A stretch of 35,966 nt of DNA from NCBI GenBank assembly GCA_030431615.1, contig JAUIID010000029.1, forward strand, positions 1 to 35,966, given 5' to 3'. The notes under the pieces are model-generated. The model ran no database searches. It was given only the letters and a program-made list of their open reading frames with translations, and was not told the DNA's origin. This document shows positions 7,904-17,489 of the stretch, piece by piece. The translations under genes were made by a program, and so were the position numbers. Source of the DNA: Alphaproteobacteria bacterium (GTDB lineage: Bacteria > Pseudomonadota > Alphaproteobacteria > Geminicoccales > Geminicoccaceae). Numbering within the stretch: the stretch's first letter is position 1; each line of letters starts with the position of its first letter.

Positions 7904-10900
7904 TCAGTCGATGTCTCTGGTGAGGAAGCCCTTGATTTGGCTCTGGATGTCATCGCGTATGGCGGCGGTGATCTGGCCGGCCTGCACCATGCGGTTCAGA
8001 TGCTGCGTCGTGACATCCTTGATCGAGAAGATGCCGTTATCCTGCAGTAGCTTGAGGGTCCGACCGGTAATGCCGGCGCTCTCGAGCGATTGTTGCCGGC
8101 GGATCGAGGTCACGATCTTGGTCTTGCCGGCATCGAGCTGCTGCAGCTCGTTCCGGGCCTGAGCGATCTGCCGCAGGACACCGTCCTGCGCGGCACTCAG
8201 CTCATCCAGGACGGCGCGCGCCTCCCGGATGTCGCTCACCGCCTTGTCGCGCTCGCCGTCCAGGGTCTCGGCCTGCCGCTTGAACTGTGCCACCTCATCG
8301 TCGAAGGCCGCCTTCTCCCGTCTGAAGGCCTCGATCTGCTCGGCGCGCGCATCGGCCAGTGATCGGGTCTGCTCCTCCAGGCTGCGGATTCCGGTCACCA
8401 GGTCGTCGCGCTTCAGGGTCAGCCCGTCGATGTCGGTCTTCAGGCCTTCGACGCGGATCTTGTCGAAACGGTCCAGCACATCCTCGATGCGCTTGATGTC
8501 GCGATCCGTCTTCTTGGTTGAAGTATCGAAGAAGTAGCGGCCCTGGCCCTTCTCGACGACCAGATAGCCGCGCGCCTGTCCGTTCTGGGTCAGTAGGACG
8601 ACCTTGTCGCCGGGCGAGACGGTTCCGGTCTCGCCGAGCTGATCGATCAGCCTGACGTTCGAGCTGTACCGCTCGATGATGGCGGTGGCGTCGGTCGCCC
8701 CGATATCGACGGTATCGACCAGGTTGGCGCCATTGCCCGCGACCATCTCGGTGGCGGCCTCGACGGTCAGCCCCCGGACGTTCAGCTTCTGCTGGAACAG
8801 CGTCGCTGGCTGGCCTTCCGTCGTGAACACGTTCCTGGTGATGCCGTAGCGGTTGATCAGCTCGTTCAGGTTCGCCTGGCTCAGCTTGTCGTTGTAGTTC
8901 AGGTCGATGCCGCGGTCGTCGTCATCGTCCTCGCCGCAGCAGAGCTTTGCCATGTTGTCGGTCAACTGCTGACGGAATTCCTTGAAGAGATAATCGACCG
9001 CCCGCCAGGTCAGCGCCTGTTTGCGGCAGTCGAACATGCAGACCTTGCGAATGAAGAGGCGGCCATTGAAGGAGCCTTCGAGACAGGCGATCGGCACATG
9101 GTAGGGCGGCTCGCCGAGTGCGGGCGGGCAGGCGGTGAAGATGGTCTCGCAGAGACAGCGCCGGGCCCGTTCCTCGTCGGCTTGCACGATCGCCGTGAAG
9201 CGCGCCGACTGCAGCTGCATCTGGCGCACTTCCCTGGTGTCGCCGACCGTGTTGCCGAGTGCCAATTCCTGATCGATCCGCGCCAGCTTCTGCTCGAGCG
9301 CCTGGAACTCCTCTTCGTCGGCCAGGGCCTTGAAGTCCCCGAGGAGGCCATCCGCGAAGTTCGCGGCGACATTGGCTTCGCCCCGGCTCATCTTCTGCGC
9401 GCCGGAGAGTGCATCCTTGTGCGCCGCGACCAGCGCCAGCTTGCCGATCGTCTGTTGGTCGGCCGCGGCGAGCTGCAGGTACTTGTCGGCAAGCTTGATC
9501 CGGCCGCTCTTCTCGACGCAGTTGCGCAGCCGTTCGAGAAAGCTCGGATCGGAGGGGCCGAAGGCTTCGGACCTGGGCACGATGAAGGCGGCAACCTGCT
9601 GCCGTTCGTCGGTCGCCAGCGTCAGGCAGGCCTCGCCTTGCTGCAGCAGGCGCTCGATGTTCCGGCGCCTCTCTTCGCTCAGCGCCAGAAAGATCTCGGT
9701 GAGATTGATCGTGCCGCCCTTGAACGCCAGGAGCTGGCCGGCACGGTCGATGAAATGGCCGGGCGAGACGGTGACCTCATCGCCGGCCGGCCGGACCAGC
9801 CGGACGACGAGGCCGCAGACCACGCCCCAGTCGAAGGTGTGCCGCACCAGCGTCTCGCCGGAGAACCCCTGGCCGCAGAGCGCGTCCAGCGCCGCCTGGA
9901 CGTTCTCGGCCGTGCCGTAGAGCTTCGCGCAGTTGTTGGCGAAGCCCACATGATCCGCCGGCAGTGCGGACAAGGCCGGGAAGGAGAGGCGCCGCCTCTG
10001 CGCATCGTCGAACGGCTGCAGCTCGCCATTGTTGCTGCGGCCGAGGATGCAATAGTGATGCCTGATGCCGACCGGCGTCGGGCTGATCAGCCTGATGCGC
10101 TCGTCCTCCTCGGCATGGGTGCGAAGCTCGGCGAGCCAGTAGTCGCCGCGCAGGACCGAGCGGCCGCCGAGCTGCAGCCTGGCCGTCAGATCCGTGGTGG
10201 TCAGCGAGAACGCGTCGCCATCGAACGAGGCGGCGGCGGTTGCCGGGATGGTGGTGACGCTGTTGTCGGAGAGCCGGATGCTGGCATGGCCGTCCCAGCG
10301 CCGGATGAAATCGAATGCCGAGAGGGCGACGGGCGGCACCGTGAGGTCGCTGATGAACTGCGAGTTGCGGACGAGGTTGGACGCGGCAAAGGCACCCATA
10401 TGGGACTCGGTCGTCTTCGAGAACATCTCGTAGGCGCTGTTGTCCCGCGCGAAGCTTTCGACATTGACGTCCTTTGGGGCGATGTTCGCGCCGTTCTCCC
10501 GCGACCAGGCGATGTCGACGCGCGTCGGTGCGTTGGCCGGACCGTCGACCCGCACGATCTCGATCCGGAAGAGCGCATTCGGCACACGCTGCTCGAGGGT
10601 CAGGACGTTGGCGCAGGGATCGCAGGGGTCGGTCACGACCGTCTCGTCCGGCGGCTCGACCTCGAGCGTTACATCGCCGACGCTCACATAGCGTCCGGTT
10701 CTCGCCTCGAGCTCGGCCAGTGCGGCGATCGGGGCCGACTTGATCTGGCACATGGTCCGGCTCCGAAAGCCGGTCTCGGCGCCGTGCAGGCCCGCATCCG
10801 CGAGGTAGGGATCTTCCAGCGTGAAGACCGGCCGTTCCCAGATGTCCGCGAAGATCACGCGCTCGCCATTGGTCAGCGCCGGCCCGTCCGGCAGGTCCGC

Positions 10901-11209
10901 CTGGCCGGTCAGGACGTCGGCCAGGGTCAGGGCGGCAGCTCCGTCGCTCAGCCTGAACAGGCCGCGCACGCCATCGGCGTAGACCGTGCCTTCGCGCAGC
11001 AGGGGCGGGCTCGCCTCGAGGTCGACGATCCCGCCATCCGCCGGGCAGCCGGACAGCACCGTATCGAGACCGAGCCCGTCGGTTCGGTCCTTCGTGATCT
11101 CGGTGCTCTCTGAAAGGTTGGCATCCGTCACCATGCCGCCCTGCACCTGATGGAAGCCGGAATAGCGTTCCTCGGGCCGGTGGCTGTATCTGGAAATCTG
11201 CCCTTTCAT
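7904..11209 (-). CDS. DUF6519-type eCIS protein with long C-terminal coiled coil
   Basis: The N-terminus (MKGQISRYSHRPEERYSGFHQVQGGMVTDANLSE) matches the DUF6519 pattern typical of eCIS and tail-like loci (KGDFSR, Y-GV--QQGRV--DADWNE). It is followed by a beta-rich region of several hundred residues with paired cysteines (CDPCANV near 200, CLCETIFTAC and CMFDCR near 690-735). Residues about 911-1043 are a long heptad-like coiled coil (EEQTRSLADARAEQIEAFRREKAAF). The last 55 residues (ESAGITGRTLKLLQDNGIFSIKDV) look like a helix-hairpin-helix-type module. At 1101 aa it is the largest structural candidate and may form a fibre, an outer baseplate part or a length ruler; none of these is proven. 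The start ATG has GGGGAT about 5 bases upstream. Confidence 0.8.
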   Translation of the reverse strand: MKGQISRYSHRPEERYSGFHQVQGGMVTDANLSESTEITKDRTDGLGLDTVLSGCPADGGIVDLEASPPLLREGTVYADGVRGLFRLSDGAAALTLADVLTGQADLPDGPALTNGERVIFADIWERPVFTLEDPYLADAGLHGAETGFRSRTMCQIKSAPIAALAELEARTGRYVSVGDVTLEVEPPDETVVTDPCDPCANVLTLEQRVPNALFRIEIVRVDGPANAPTRVDIAWSRENGANIAPKDVNVESFARDNSAYEMFSKTTESHMGAFAASNLVRNSQFISDLTVPPVALSAFDFIRRWDGHASIRLSDNSVTTIPATAAASFDGDAFSLTTTDLTARLQLGGRSVLRGDYWLAELRTHAEEDERIRLISPTPVGIRHHYCILGRSNNGELQPFDDAQRRRLSFPALSALPADHVGFANNCAKLYGTAENVQAALDALCGQGFSGETLVRHTFDWGVVCGLVVRLVRPAGDEVTVSPGHFIDRAGQLLAFKGGTINLTEIFLALSEERRRNIERLLQQGEACLTLATDERQQVAAFIVPRSEAFGPSDPSFLERLRNCVEKSGRIKLADKYLQLAAADQQTIGKLALVAAHKDALSGAQKMSRGEANVAANFADGLLGDFKALADEEEFQALEQKLARIDQELALGNTVGDTREVRQMQLQSARFTAIVQADEERARRCLCETIFTACPPALGEPPYHVPIACLEGSFNGRLFIRKVCMFDCRKQALTWRAVDYLFKEFRQQLTDNMAKLCCGEDDDDDRGIDLNYNDKLSQANLNELINRYGITRNVFTTEGQPATLFQQKLNVRGLTVEAATEMVAGNGANLVDTVDIGATDATAIIERYSSNVRLIDQLGETGTVSPGDKVVLLTQNGQARGYLVVEKGQGRYFFDTSTKKTDRDIKRIEDVLDRFDKIRVEGLKTDIDGLTLKRDDLVTGIRSLEEQTRSLADARAEQIEAFRREKAAFDDEVAQFKRQAETLDGERDKAVSDIREARAVLDELSAAQDGVLRQIAQARNELQQLDAGKTKIVTSIRRQQSLESAGITGRTLKLLQDNGIFSIKDVTTQHLNRMVQAGQITAAIRDDIQSQIKGFLTRDID

Positions 11210-11231
11210 GACGTATCCCCTTTGCCCCCCG

Positions 11232-12899
11232 TCACTGCTGCCGAGCCGGCGGACGGCTCAGACAGGGGTCGTAGATGAGCGACAGCTCCTGGCCGAACGG
11301 CGCGAACCGGGCGAGCTTCTGCCGCAGCGCCCGCATGGTGGCGGCGTGGAATTGATGATTGTGGGCGCCCATTTCGCCGCCATTTTCTGCCCCCTCGCGC
11401 ACGGCGGCGGACGACGTCAGATCGAGCACGCCGGCCCCCGGCTCGCCGAAATTCGCCGGCCGCAAGACGCATGTCCCGGCATCGGCGAAGTACAGGCTGA
11501 TGAAGTTCGGGTCGGCTTCGGTGTTGCTCAGGCTGTTGCCGATCCGGCAGGTCATTGGCTCGGTCGTCCCGTCGCCGTCTGCATGCTCGATCTCCAGTCC
11601 GGCGAGGCTCGGCACGCGCGAATGGCGCACGCAGCTCTGGCCGGATTCGCAAGTGATGCCATCGAGCGTGCCATTGAAGATGCTGTCCGATGCATGCAGC
11701 CGCGCCAGCGTGGCAGCACCCAGGACCGTGACGTGCACGAGTTCGGCAAAGCCCGTGCCCGGCGGGATCTCGCCGATCAGGCTGTCATGCGCGATGAGCG
11801 AAGGCGTGTCGCCGGCTGCCGGCAGGACGACGGTGCGCACGGCGCCGCGCCGGAGTTGCAGCCGCGCGCCCGGCTCGAGCTCGATCGCCCCGGTAAAGAG
11901 AATATCGTGAAACGCCCAGGTGGCGCCCGCCGGCACGGTCAGGTCGCCATTGACGACGAGGCGGTCGAGCCGCTCGTCCGGCTCCAGGCCGAGCGCTTCG
12001 AGCAGGCCGCTCGGGCCGAGGTCCGTGGCGAGTGCCGCATCGTCGAAGGCGGCGGCGATGGCGCTGCCGTCGGTCACCGTCTCCTCGCGCAGGCCCTCCT
12101 CGAAGAGGCCCGATGGCGGGCGGACATGGATGATCGTCCGCTTGGGGTGGGGCCCGACGGGCCCGAACGCCGGGTCGCGCAGGTCCGGTGTGCGGACGGA
12201 CGGGTCGTCATAGGCATTGACGAAGCAGGGCACGCCCTCGCGTGACAAGGGCTTCCAGTGGACGAATGCGGGTTCCGTCGGCAGGAGGCCGGTGGCGGGG
12301 TCCCGGCGCCTGATCTCGCGCCGATAGAGCGGGTTGGCACCACCGTCGTCCTCCACTGCCCGCGAGACGAAGCGGAAGTCCGGACACCCGAGCGGCAGGG
12401 CCGGTGCGTCGTCCGGCGTGCCGTCACCGATCATGCTCTTCGGGCCCGTGAAGGGCGGGACGGTCAGTCGGGGTGCTATCAGCGTTCGCCGCCAGCCCTC
12501 GACGACGACCGCCTCGGCGCCCGACATGGTGTCGGCGACACTGTCGACGCCGATCAGTGATCCCTTGGTCTTGACCCAGTAGACCGCCTTGTTCAGCTCT
12601 TCCCGCCGCACCGCCGGCGACGGCGAGAGCAGCTCGGCACCGACCAGTTCGGCCAGGTAGGGCAGGAGCCAGGTCTGGATCTGCCGGCCATTGTCGGCGG
12701 CTTCGGCAAAGGCGTCCGCGTAGGATTGCTCGATGGTGCCGCGTATCAGGTCGAGCAGGCTGCCAAAGCCGTGCAGGAAGGCTTCGAGATCGCCGAGCTG
12801 GTCCGCCTCGGGCCGGTCGCGGTAGCGGTACTCCTCCGGCAGATGGCGGTACAGGAGGCGACCGGCATTGCTCTTGAGCTCGTCGATATTCGCGGGCAT
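11232..12899 (-). CDS. Phage tail protein I-like baseplate protein with beta-solenoid tail
   Basis: The first 150 residues match the tail protein I (P2 gpI-type) pattern: LYRHLPEEYRYRD, a helical block GDLEAFLHGFGSLLDLIRGTIEQS, then LLPYLAELVG and REELNKAVYWVKTKGSLIGVDSVADTM. In phage P2 this protein joins the baseplate wedge to the fibre. The remaining 400 residues are beta-rich (PAGATWAFHDILFTGAIELEPGARLQL and similar), suggesting a right-handed beta-helix that may stand in for a separate fibre. The 555-aa length is well above the usual 200 or so of gpI. The start codon overlaps the stop of the upstream gene (TGATG), consistent with translational coupling. Confidence 0.8.
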   Translation of the reverse strand: MPANIDELKSNAGRLLYRHLPEEYRYRDRPEADQLGDLEAFLHGFGSLLDLIRGTIEQSYADAFAEAADNGRQIQTWLLPYLAELVGAELLSPSPAVRREELNKAVYWVKTKGSLIGVDSVADTMSGAEAVVVEGWRRTLIAPRLTVPPFTGPKSMIGDGTPDDAPALPLGCPDFRFVSRAVEDDGGANPLYRREIRRRDPATGLLPTEPAFVHWKPLSREGVPCFVNAYDDPSVRTPDLRDPAFGPVGPHPKRTIIHVRPPSGLFEEGLREETVTDGSAIAAAFDDAALATDLGPSGLLEALGLEPDERLDRLVVNGDLTVPAGATWAFHDILFTGAIELEPGARLQLRRGAVRTVVLPAAGDTPSLIAHDSLIGEIPPGTGFAELVHVTVLGAATLARLHASDSIFNGTLDGITCESGQSCVRHSRVPSLAGLEIEHADGDGTTEPMTCRIGNSLSNTEADPNFISLYFADAGTCVLRPANFGEPGAGVLDLTSSAAVREGAENGGEMGAHNHQFHAATMRALRQKLARFAPFGQELSLIYDPCLSRPPARQQ

Positions 12900-15820
12900 C
12901 AGATCGCCTCCGCCGTGATCGCCACCTTGGCGGCCCAGGCGACCTGCTTCCTGGTCGGGACGATCGCCGCGTTGCTGCCCGAGATGACGGCAATGCGGGC
13001 CGGGACCCCACCGATCGGCTCGAAGGTCTGGACGGTCACGGTCTCGACCCCGGTCACCGCTTCGATCGATGCCATGATCTCGGCGATGAACATGGTCTGG
13101 CCGATACCGCGCTGCCGCAGCGCAAAGTCCGCCTCGACCGCGGCAATGGCGGCCGCCTCGACATTCGTCCGGTCGAACGCCCCCGTGTCGACCCTGATCG
13201 TGGCGCCGATCGCGATCTTCAGATCCTCGTAGTTCTCGAGGGAGAAGGCGGCACCCGGCAGCGAACGCGCCTTGATGTAGGCCTCGAGGTCGTCCTCGAT
13301 CGACGCCAGTGCGCCGCCATTGGCCGGGACCACGGTGATCCTGATCGCCGGCACCGCACCGCTCCCGGCGGTCTGGCGTGCGACCGCCTGCCAGACGCTC
13401 GTGTGACGTGCCGTCAGGGTCTCGAAATCATGCAGCGACACGGCACGGTCATTGGCGACGAGCCGTCCGGGTGCCTGCTCCCTGGCCGACGAGACCGGCT
13501 CCATGTCCGCGCCACCGGCCGTCGCGGCCGGCTGGACGGTCGCCTTCACATAGCGCGACTTCTTCATCGGCTTGGTGAACGAGAAGGGCGGGATGCCTGT
13601 CCCCTTGAGGCCAACGCCAATGCGATGACGCGCCACACGGACATTGTTCAGGCCGCTCGGCAGCCGCTGCCGGAAGTGGATCTTAAGGCCGCCCGTCTCG
13701 GTCAGGCTGGTCGAGTAGCTCCTGGTACCCTCCGCCGAATAGTCGCCGAAATCGGCCCAGCTCCAGATTTGATCGTTGACCATCACGTCGAGGTCGGGTG
13801 CCACGCCGGCCTCGGCGGTGGTGCTCGGAACGAAGGAAATCTTCTTGATGTCGAAGTCGAAGACCTGGCGCCGCTGCTCGGCATCGCCGGAACCCAGGGT
13901 CTTGGACCCCTTTGTCTCGCCGTGCGAGACGGCAACCGTATTGAACCGGAAGCAGGTCCAGCCCTTCTTGAAGGCGCCGAGGCTGGTCTTCGACTTGAGG
14001 CCGAGCAGCAGGAGGCCGCCACCCGTCGGTTCCGCCGACGCGATTTCGGCCTCGGCGCTGGCGATCTTGCCGTCCCTTGCCTGGTCGATCAGGACCTTGC
14101 GGCCAGCCTTGACCAGGTTGCGCGCCGCCTCCGTCAGGCCCGCGATCCTTACCTTGCCGCCCTCGACGACGCTCGCCGGATTCCTGTCGTGATCCTCGAC
14201 ATGCAGGATGTGACGCATCGGCCCGAAGAACTCGGTCTTGTCGGGCTGCGCGACCTCGCCGTCGAACTCGATGTAGAAACTGTCGGATGCGGTGGTCACG
14301 CCCTTGACGCAAAGTGCCGTGAGGGTCGAGCCCCTGCGGGCGGCGAACCAGTCGCCGGCCTCCATCCCCTTGGGCGGCTTGCCCGGGAACTGCACGATCT
14401 TGGTGGCCTTGTCCGGCTTGACGATGATGATGTCCGGCCAGAGATCCAGGGCCTGGAACTCCTGGAACATGCCCGCCGGGGGATGGAAATAACCGCGATT
14501 GATGCCCGCCGGCAGCTTGTAGCGATAGGCCAGGAACTCTCCTTTGACCGTCTCTTCCCCCAGGGCCTTGTCCTGGAAGGAATTGCCCTGTCGGATGACG
14601 ACGTTCTCCTCCACCGCGCTCTGGATGTAATTACTTCCGTCGATGGTCGTCTTGTCGACCGGACTCATGGCTGCCACCTGGTAGCCGGTGCCGATTTCTA
14701 CATCGGTCGCGATATTGATCACGCCGTCGGCGATGCCGATGACTTGGCCGTAACCTTTTGTCTTTTTGTTCTGGTCCTGGAACTCGACCAGAATGCCATT
14801 GCTGAACTGGGCCAGATTCTGGGCCTTGATGGCGACCGAGACGCCCGATTTGCTTTTCGCGAGACCGGTCATCACGTCGGCAGGCCCGGTATGCAGCTCG
14901 GCATCGGCGATCTCGATGCCCGATGGCAGGGCCGCGGAGAAGCCGAGCCTGGCGGTCAGGGCGGCCTCGTCGCGCTCGACGCTCTTGAGCGAGACCGCCG
15001 TGCCGCTCTTACCATTGACCAGCACCATCAGGTCGCCCTGGGCGAGCGAGACCTTGTCCGGCACCAGCCAGACGCCCGGCTTGGCGGTCGGCAGCAACGC
15101 GCCGTTGCGGTTCCAGCCTTCGGCCCTAGCACAGTTCAGGTCAGGATGGACGGTGACGGCGCCAAGCGTCTCGAAGATCAGGGGTGCCCCGCCCTCCGGC
15201 GGCGTGTGCTTCACCGCCAGGCCCCGGGCGATCTCGACGGACGTGGCATCGTCCTCGACGATCAGCGCGATGTTGGTGGTGGCCGAGGCGGGCGGCGTGG
15301 GCTGGTAGTTGACCATGGCAGCCAGTCGCCGGACGTTCTCCCATTGGGTTGCCGTGCGCAGGTAGCCTTCATTGGCATAGGCGTCGGCGTGGCCGAGGAG
15401 CACGTGGGCGGCGCGCGCGAAGGCCCGCATGATCTCGCGCCCGTGGTCCTGCCGGCCCTTATCATACGCTGCCAAGAGCCGGCTGCTGCGCTGCCGGCTG
15501 GTCTCGAGCTTGTCCGGGAGCGGCAGCGCCAGGTCGCCCCATTTGAGAGACGCCGCGAACAGGTCGCGCACCTTGTTCAGTGCCTGGTCCTTCTGCACCG
15601 GGTCGGCATCGCGCCCGAAGATGTCGGGCCGCTGGAAGAAATGGCGCCACATGTCCGGCCGCCGGTAGTCGATCTCATCCGTCTCGAGATAGAGCCCGAG
15701 GAGAGCGACGCGCAGTTCCTCGAGCCAGGTGGCGGCGTCGCCGTCGACATACCGGAATCGCTTGAGGCCGGCGCGATTCCAGCGGGTGAGGTCCTCCAGA
15801 CGGCCATCGGCGATGCTCAT
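12899..15820 (-). CDS. Large baseplate assembly protein (J-like, Afp12-type)
   Basis: This 973-aa protein belongs with the large putative baseplate assembly proteins of eCIS loci. It opens with MSIADGRLEDLTRWNRAGLKRFRYVDGDAATWLEELR, continues with a helical N-domain and a long beta-rich middle, and ends in a J-like segment (DLEAYIKARSLPGAAFSLENYEDLKIAIGATIRVD, then IAEIMASIEAVTGVETV). It is inferred to form the baseplate wedge around the hub. The start at 15820 is chosen because its ATG overlaps the upstream stop as ATGA and has GGGGAG six bases before it; an upstream start exists but would overlap the preceding gene by over 70 bp. The sequence shows no catalytic motif. Confidence 0.85.
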   Translation of the reverse strand: MSIADGRLEDLTRWNRAGLKRFRYVDGDAATWLEELRVALLGLYLETDEIDYRRPDMWRHFFQRPDIFGRDADPVQKDQALNKVRDLFAASLKWGDLALPLPDKLETSRQRSSRLLAAYDKGRQDHGREIMRAFARAAHVLLGHADAYANEGYLRTATQWENVRRLAAMVNYQPTPPASATTNIALIVEDDATSVEIARGLAVKHTPPEGGAPLIFETLGAVTVHPDLNCARAEGWNRNGALLPTAKPGVWLVPDKVSLAQGDLMVLVNGKSGTAVSLKSVERDEAALTARLGFSAALPSGIEIADAELHTGPADVMTGLAKSKSGVSVAIKAQNLAQFSNGILVEFQDQNKKTKGYGQVIGIADGVINIATDVEIGTGYQVAAMSPVDKTTIDGSNYIQSAVEENVVIRQGNSFQDKALGEETVKGEFLAYRYKLPAGINRGYFHPPAGMFQEFQALDLWPDIIIVKPDKATKIVQFPGKPPKGMEAGDWFAARRGSTLTALCVKGVTTASDSFYIEFDGEVAQPDKTEFFGPMRHILHVEDHDRNPASVVEGGKVRIAGLTEAARNLVKAGRKVLIDQARDGKIASAEAEIASAEPTGGGLLLLGLKSKTSLGAFKKGWTCFRFNTVAVSHGETKGSKTLGSGDAEQRRQVFDFDIKKISFVPSTTAEAGVAPDLDVMVNDQIWSWADFGDYSAEGTRSYSTSLTETGGLKIHFRQRLPSGLNNVRVARHRIGVGLKGTGIPPFSFTKPMKKSRYVKATVQPAATAGGADMEPVSSAREQAPGRLVANDRAVSLHDFETLTARHTSVWQAVARQTAGSGAVPAIRITVVPANGGALASIEDDLEAYIKARSLPGAAFSLENYEDLKIAIGATIRVDTGAFDRTNVEAAAIAAVEADFALRQRGIGQTMFIAEIMASIEAVTGVETVTVQTFEPIGGVPARIAVISGSNAAIVPTRKQVAWAAKVAITAEAI

Positions 15821-17082
15821 CCGAGCTCCCCTCCGTTGACCAGAATGCGGCGAAAGCCGGCCTGGGGCTCGCCGCTCCTGTTCAGGCACTGGATGTACTC
15901 GTCGGCGCCGGCCTCGATCACGCCGGCCGCCAGCGCGTCGGGATAGGGGCCGAGCCGCCTGAACCGGTTGAGGCCGGCGACCTCCACGCCTTCCACGGCC
16001 ATCGCGGCTTCGATGATGTCGGAAGCGTAGAGATCCTGGCCGAAATCCAGCCGCCCGGGCTCGAAGAAGCCGCCCTCGTCGGCCGAGAAGACTTCCTCGA
16101 GCGCCTGCTTGAGCTCGGAGCGGAAATGACCTCGCTTCGCCCGCACCGAGAGGGTGAAGGTGATCGAGGCCGGCCTCGCGTCCTCCAGGAAGACTTCGGT
16201 GCCGACCATCCGGGACCGTTCGATCAGGCCGCGCAACAGCCTGCGGGCGGTCAGCGTCTCGTTGCTTGCCGGCAGGGGCAGCGCGTGCTGCGCGTGGTAG
16301 GCCTCGACCTGCTGCCAGAGCGTGAGGTCGACGAGGTTCGGCGGATCACCCTCGACCGTCGGGTCCGTGGAGTGCAGCGGCAGGTCGAGGGCCGGATCGT
16401 CCTGCTTGATACCCGTCTCGAGGACGATCGCCACCAGCATGGAGGTCCAGGGCGAGGTTCGAACGGGGCGGGCCAGCGCACGGGCGACGATCGGATGCTC
16501 CTCGAGCAGCGCCACATGATCGTCGGCCGTGACCATCCGCCTTTGCTCGAAGATCAACCTCGGCCCCTCGGCCCGCGCCTCGTCCATCGCTTCGGGATCG
16601 AGCCGCCAGTAGTCCTCGACATGGCGATCGGTGATGGCCGCCGTGTCGTCCGGCAGCTTGAGCAGGGACACGAGGCCCTGCCGGTCGACGCGCGCCTTGG
16701 CGTCGTAGCCGATGAGCTGCAGCAGCCGGCGCACCGATTCCGGCCGCCGCGCGGTATCCAGGAATCGCTCCGCCTGGACGCGGTCGAGCGCGTCGCTCGC
16801 CCGATCGAGCGCTGCCGCCAGAAGCTCGACAATGACGACTTCCATGTCCGCCGGGGTCCAGCGGCTGCGGGCGGGCGACCGGTGGGCCAGCTCGTGCATC
16901 ATGAAGAGCCGGAAGGAATCGTAGTCGCGCACCGCCCAGTCGAAATCGTCGGCGACACCCGGCAGGGGTGCCGGCAGCACGGCCCGCCGCTCACCGCAGT
17001 CGGGACAGGCCGGTTCGCCCTCCTTCGCGCCGGGCAGCCCGAAGACCAGCTCGGCTGGCGGGAGCTCAGCCATGACCGCCAC
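15817..17082 (-). CDS. Baseplate J-like wedge protein (Afp11-type)
   Basis: This 421-aa protein shows the pattern of eCIS baseplate J/gp6-like proteins: an N-terminal FDWAVRDYDSFRLFMMHEL segment, then RSRWTPADMEVVIVELLAAALDRASDALDRVQAERFLDTARRPESVRRLLQLIGYDAK, which is the typical helical signature of the group. The C-terminal part (EGGFFEPGRLDFGQDLYASDIIEAAMAVEGVEVAGLNRFRRLG) resembles the closing J domain. A single CPDC pair lies at residues 26-29. The gene is 8 bp downstream of the gp25 gene and overlaps the larger baseplate gene by 4 bp. The start is ATG at 17082; Met4 is an alternative. Confidence 0.87.
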   Translation of the reverse strand: MAVMAELPPAELVFGLPGAKEGEPACPDCGERRAVLPAPLPGVADDFDWAVRDYDSFRLFMMHELAHRSPARSRWTPADMEVVIVELLAAALDRASDALDRVQAERFLDTARRPESVRRLLQLIGYDAKARVDRQGLVSLLKLPDDTAAITDRHVEDYWRLDPEAMDEARAEGPRLIFEQRRMVTADDHVALLEEHPIVARALARPVRTSPWTSMLVAIVLETGIKQDDPALDLPLHSTDPTVEGDPPNLVDLTLWQQVEAYHAQHALPLPASNETLTARRLLRGLIERSRMVGTEVFLEDARPASITFTLSVRAKRGHFRSELKQALEEVFSADEGGFFEPGRLDFGQDLYASDIIEAAMAVEGVEVAGLNRFRRLGPYPDALAAGVIEAGADEYIQCLNRSGEPQAGFRRILVNGGELG

Positions 17083-17090
17083 GCCTCGGC

Positions 17091-17489
17091 TCAGATGGTG
17101 AACGCATGGCTCTCTTCCTTCTGCAGGGCGGCAATCACATAGGTGATCCTGATCAGGAGCCGTTCGGGGTTCCCCTCGGCAGCGCCGACGTCGATCTGCA
17201 GCGACTTGGGATCGACCTCGCCCTGCAGCGCCTCGGCGAGCGAGCCGTAGAGCCGCGAGCGGACGAGCTCGTGCAGGGCGGTCGAGTTGGGCTCGAAGAC
17301 GTGCTGCCGGGCGCCGAAGCCGAACTGGGGCCGAAAGACCCGCTCGCCGGCGCTGGTGAGCAGGACCTGCTCGACCTGCTGGCGGATGTGGTCCATCCGG
17401 GTGACGGCGGCCGGTCCGTTCTTCGTGATCCTGAACGGAAAGGCCATGTAGGTGACCCGTGGCAGGCGCGAATTGAGATGCTGTCTCAT
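17091..17489 (-). CDS. gp25/GPW-family baseplate wedge protein (Afp9-type)
   Basis: This 132-aa protein has the hallmarks of the GPW/gp25 family: a short N-terminal FPFRITKNG stretch, a central helix HIRQQVEQVLLTSAGERVFRPQFG with the GERVFRPQFG signature, then a second helix and a final strand RLLIRITYVI. In T4, gp25 lies at the inner rim of the baseplate and starts sheath assembly; the eCIS counterpart is Afp9. Its ATG overlaps the stop of the spike gene by 4 bp. The length fits the family (about 110-150 aa). Confidence 0.93.
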   Translation of the reverse strand: MRQHLNSRLPRVTYMAFPFRITKNGPAAVTRMDHIRQQVEQVLLTSAGERVFRPQFGFGARQHVFEPNSTALHELVRSRLYGSLAEALQGEVDPKSLQIDVGAAEGNPERLLIRITYVIAALQKEESHAFTI

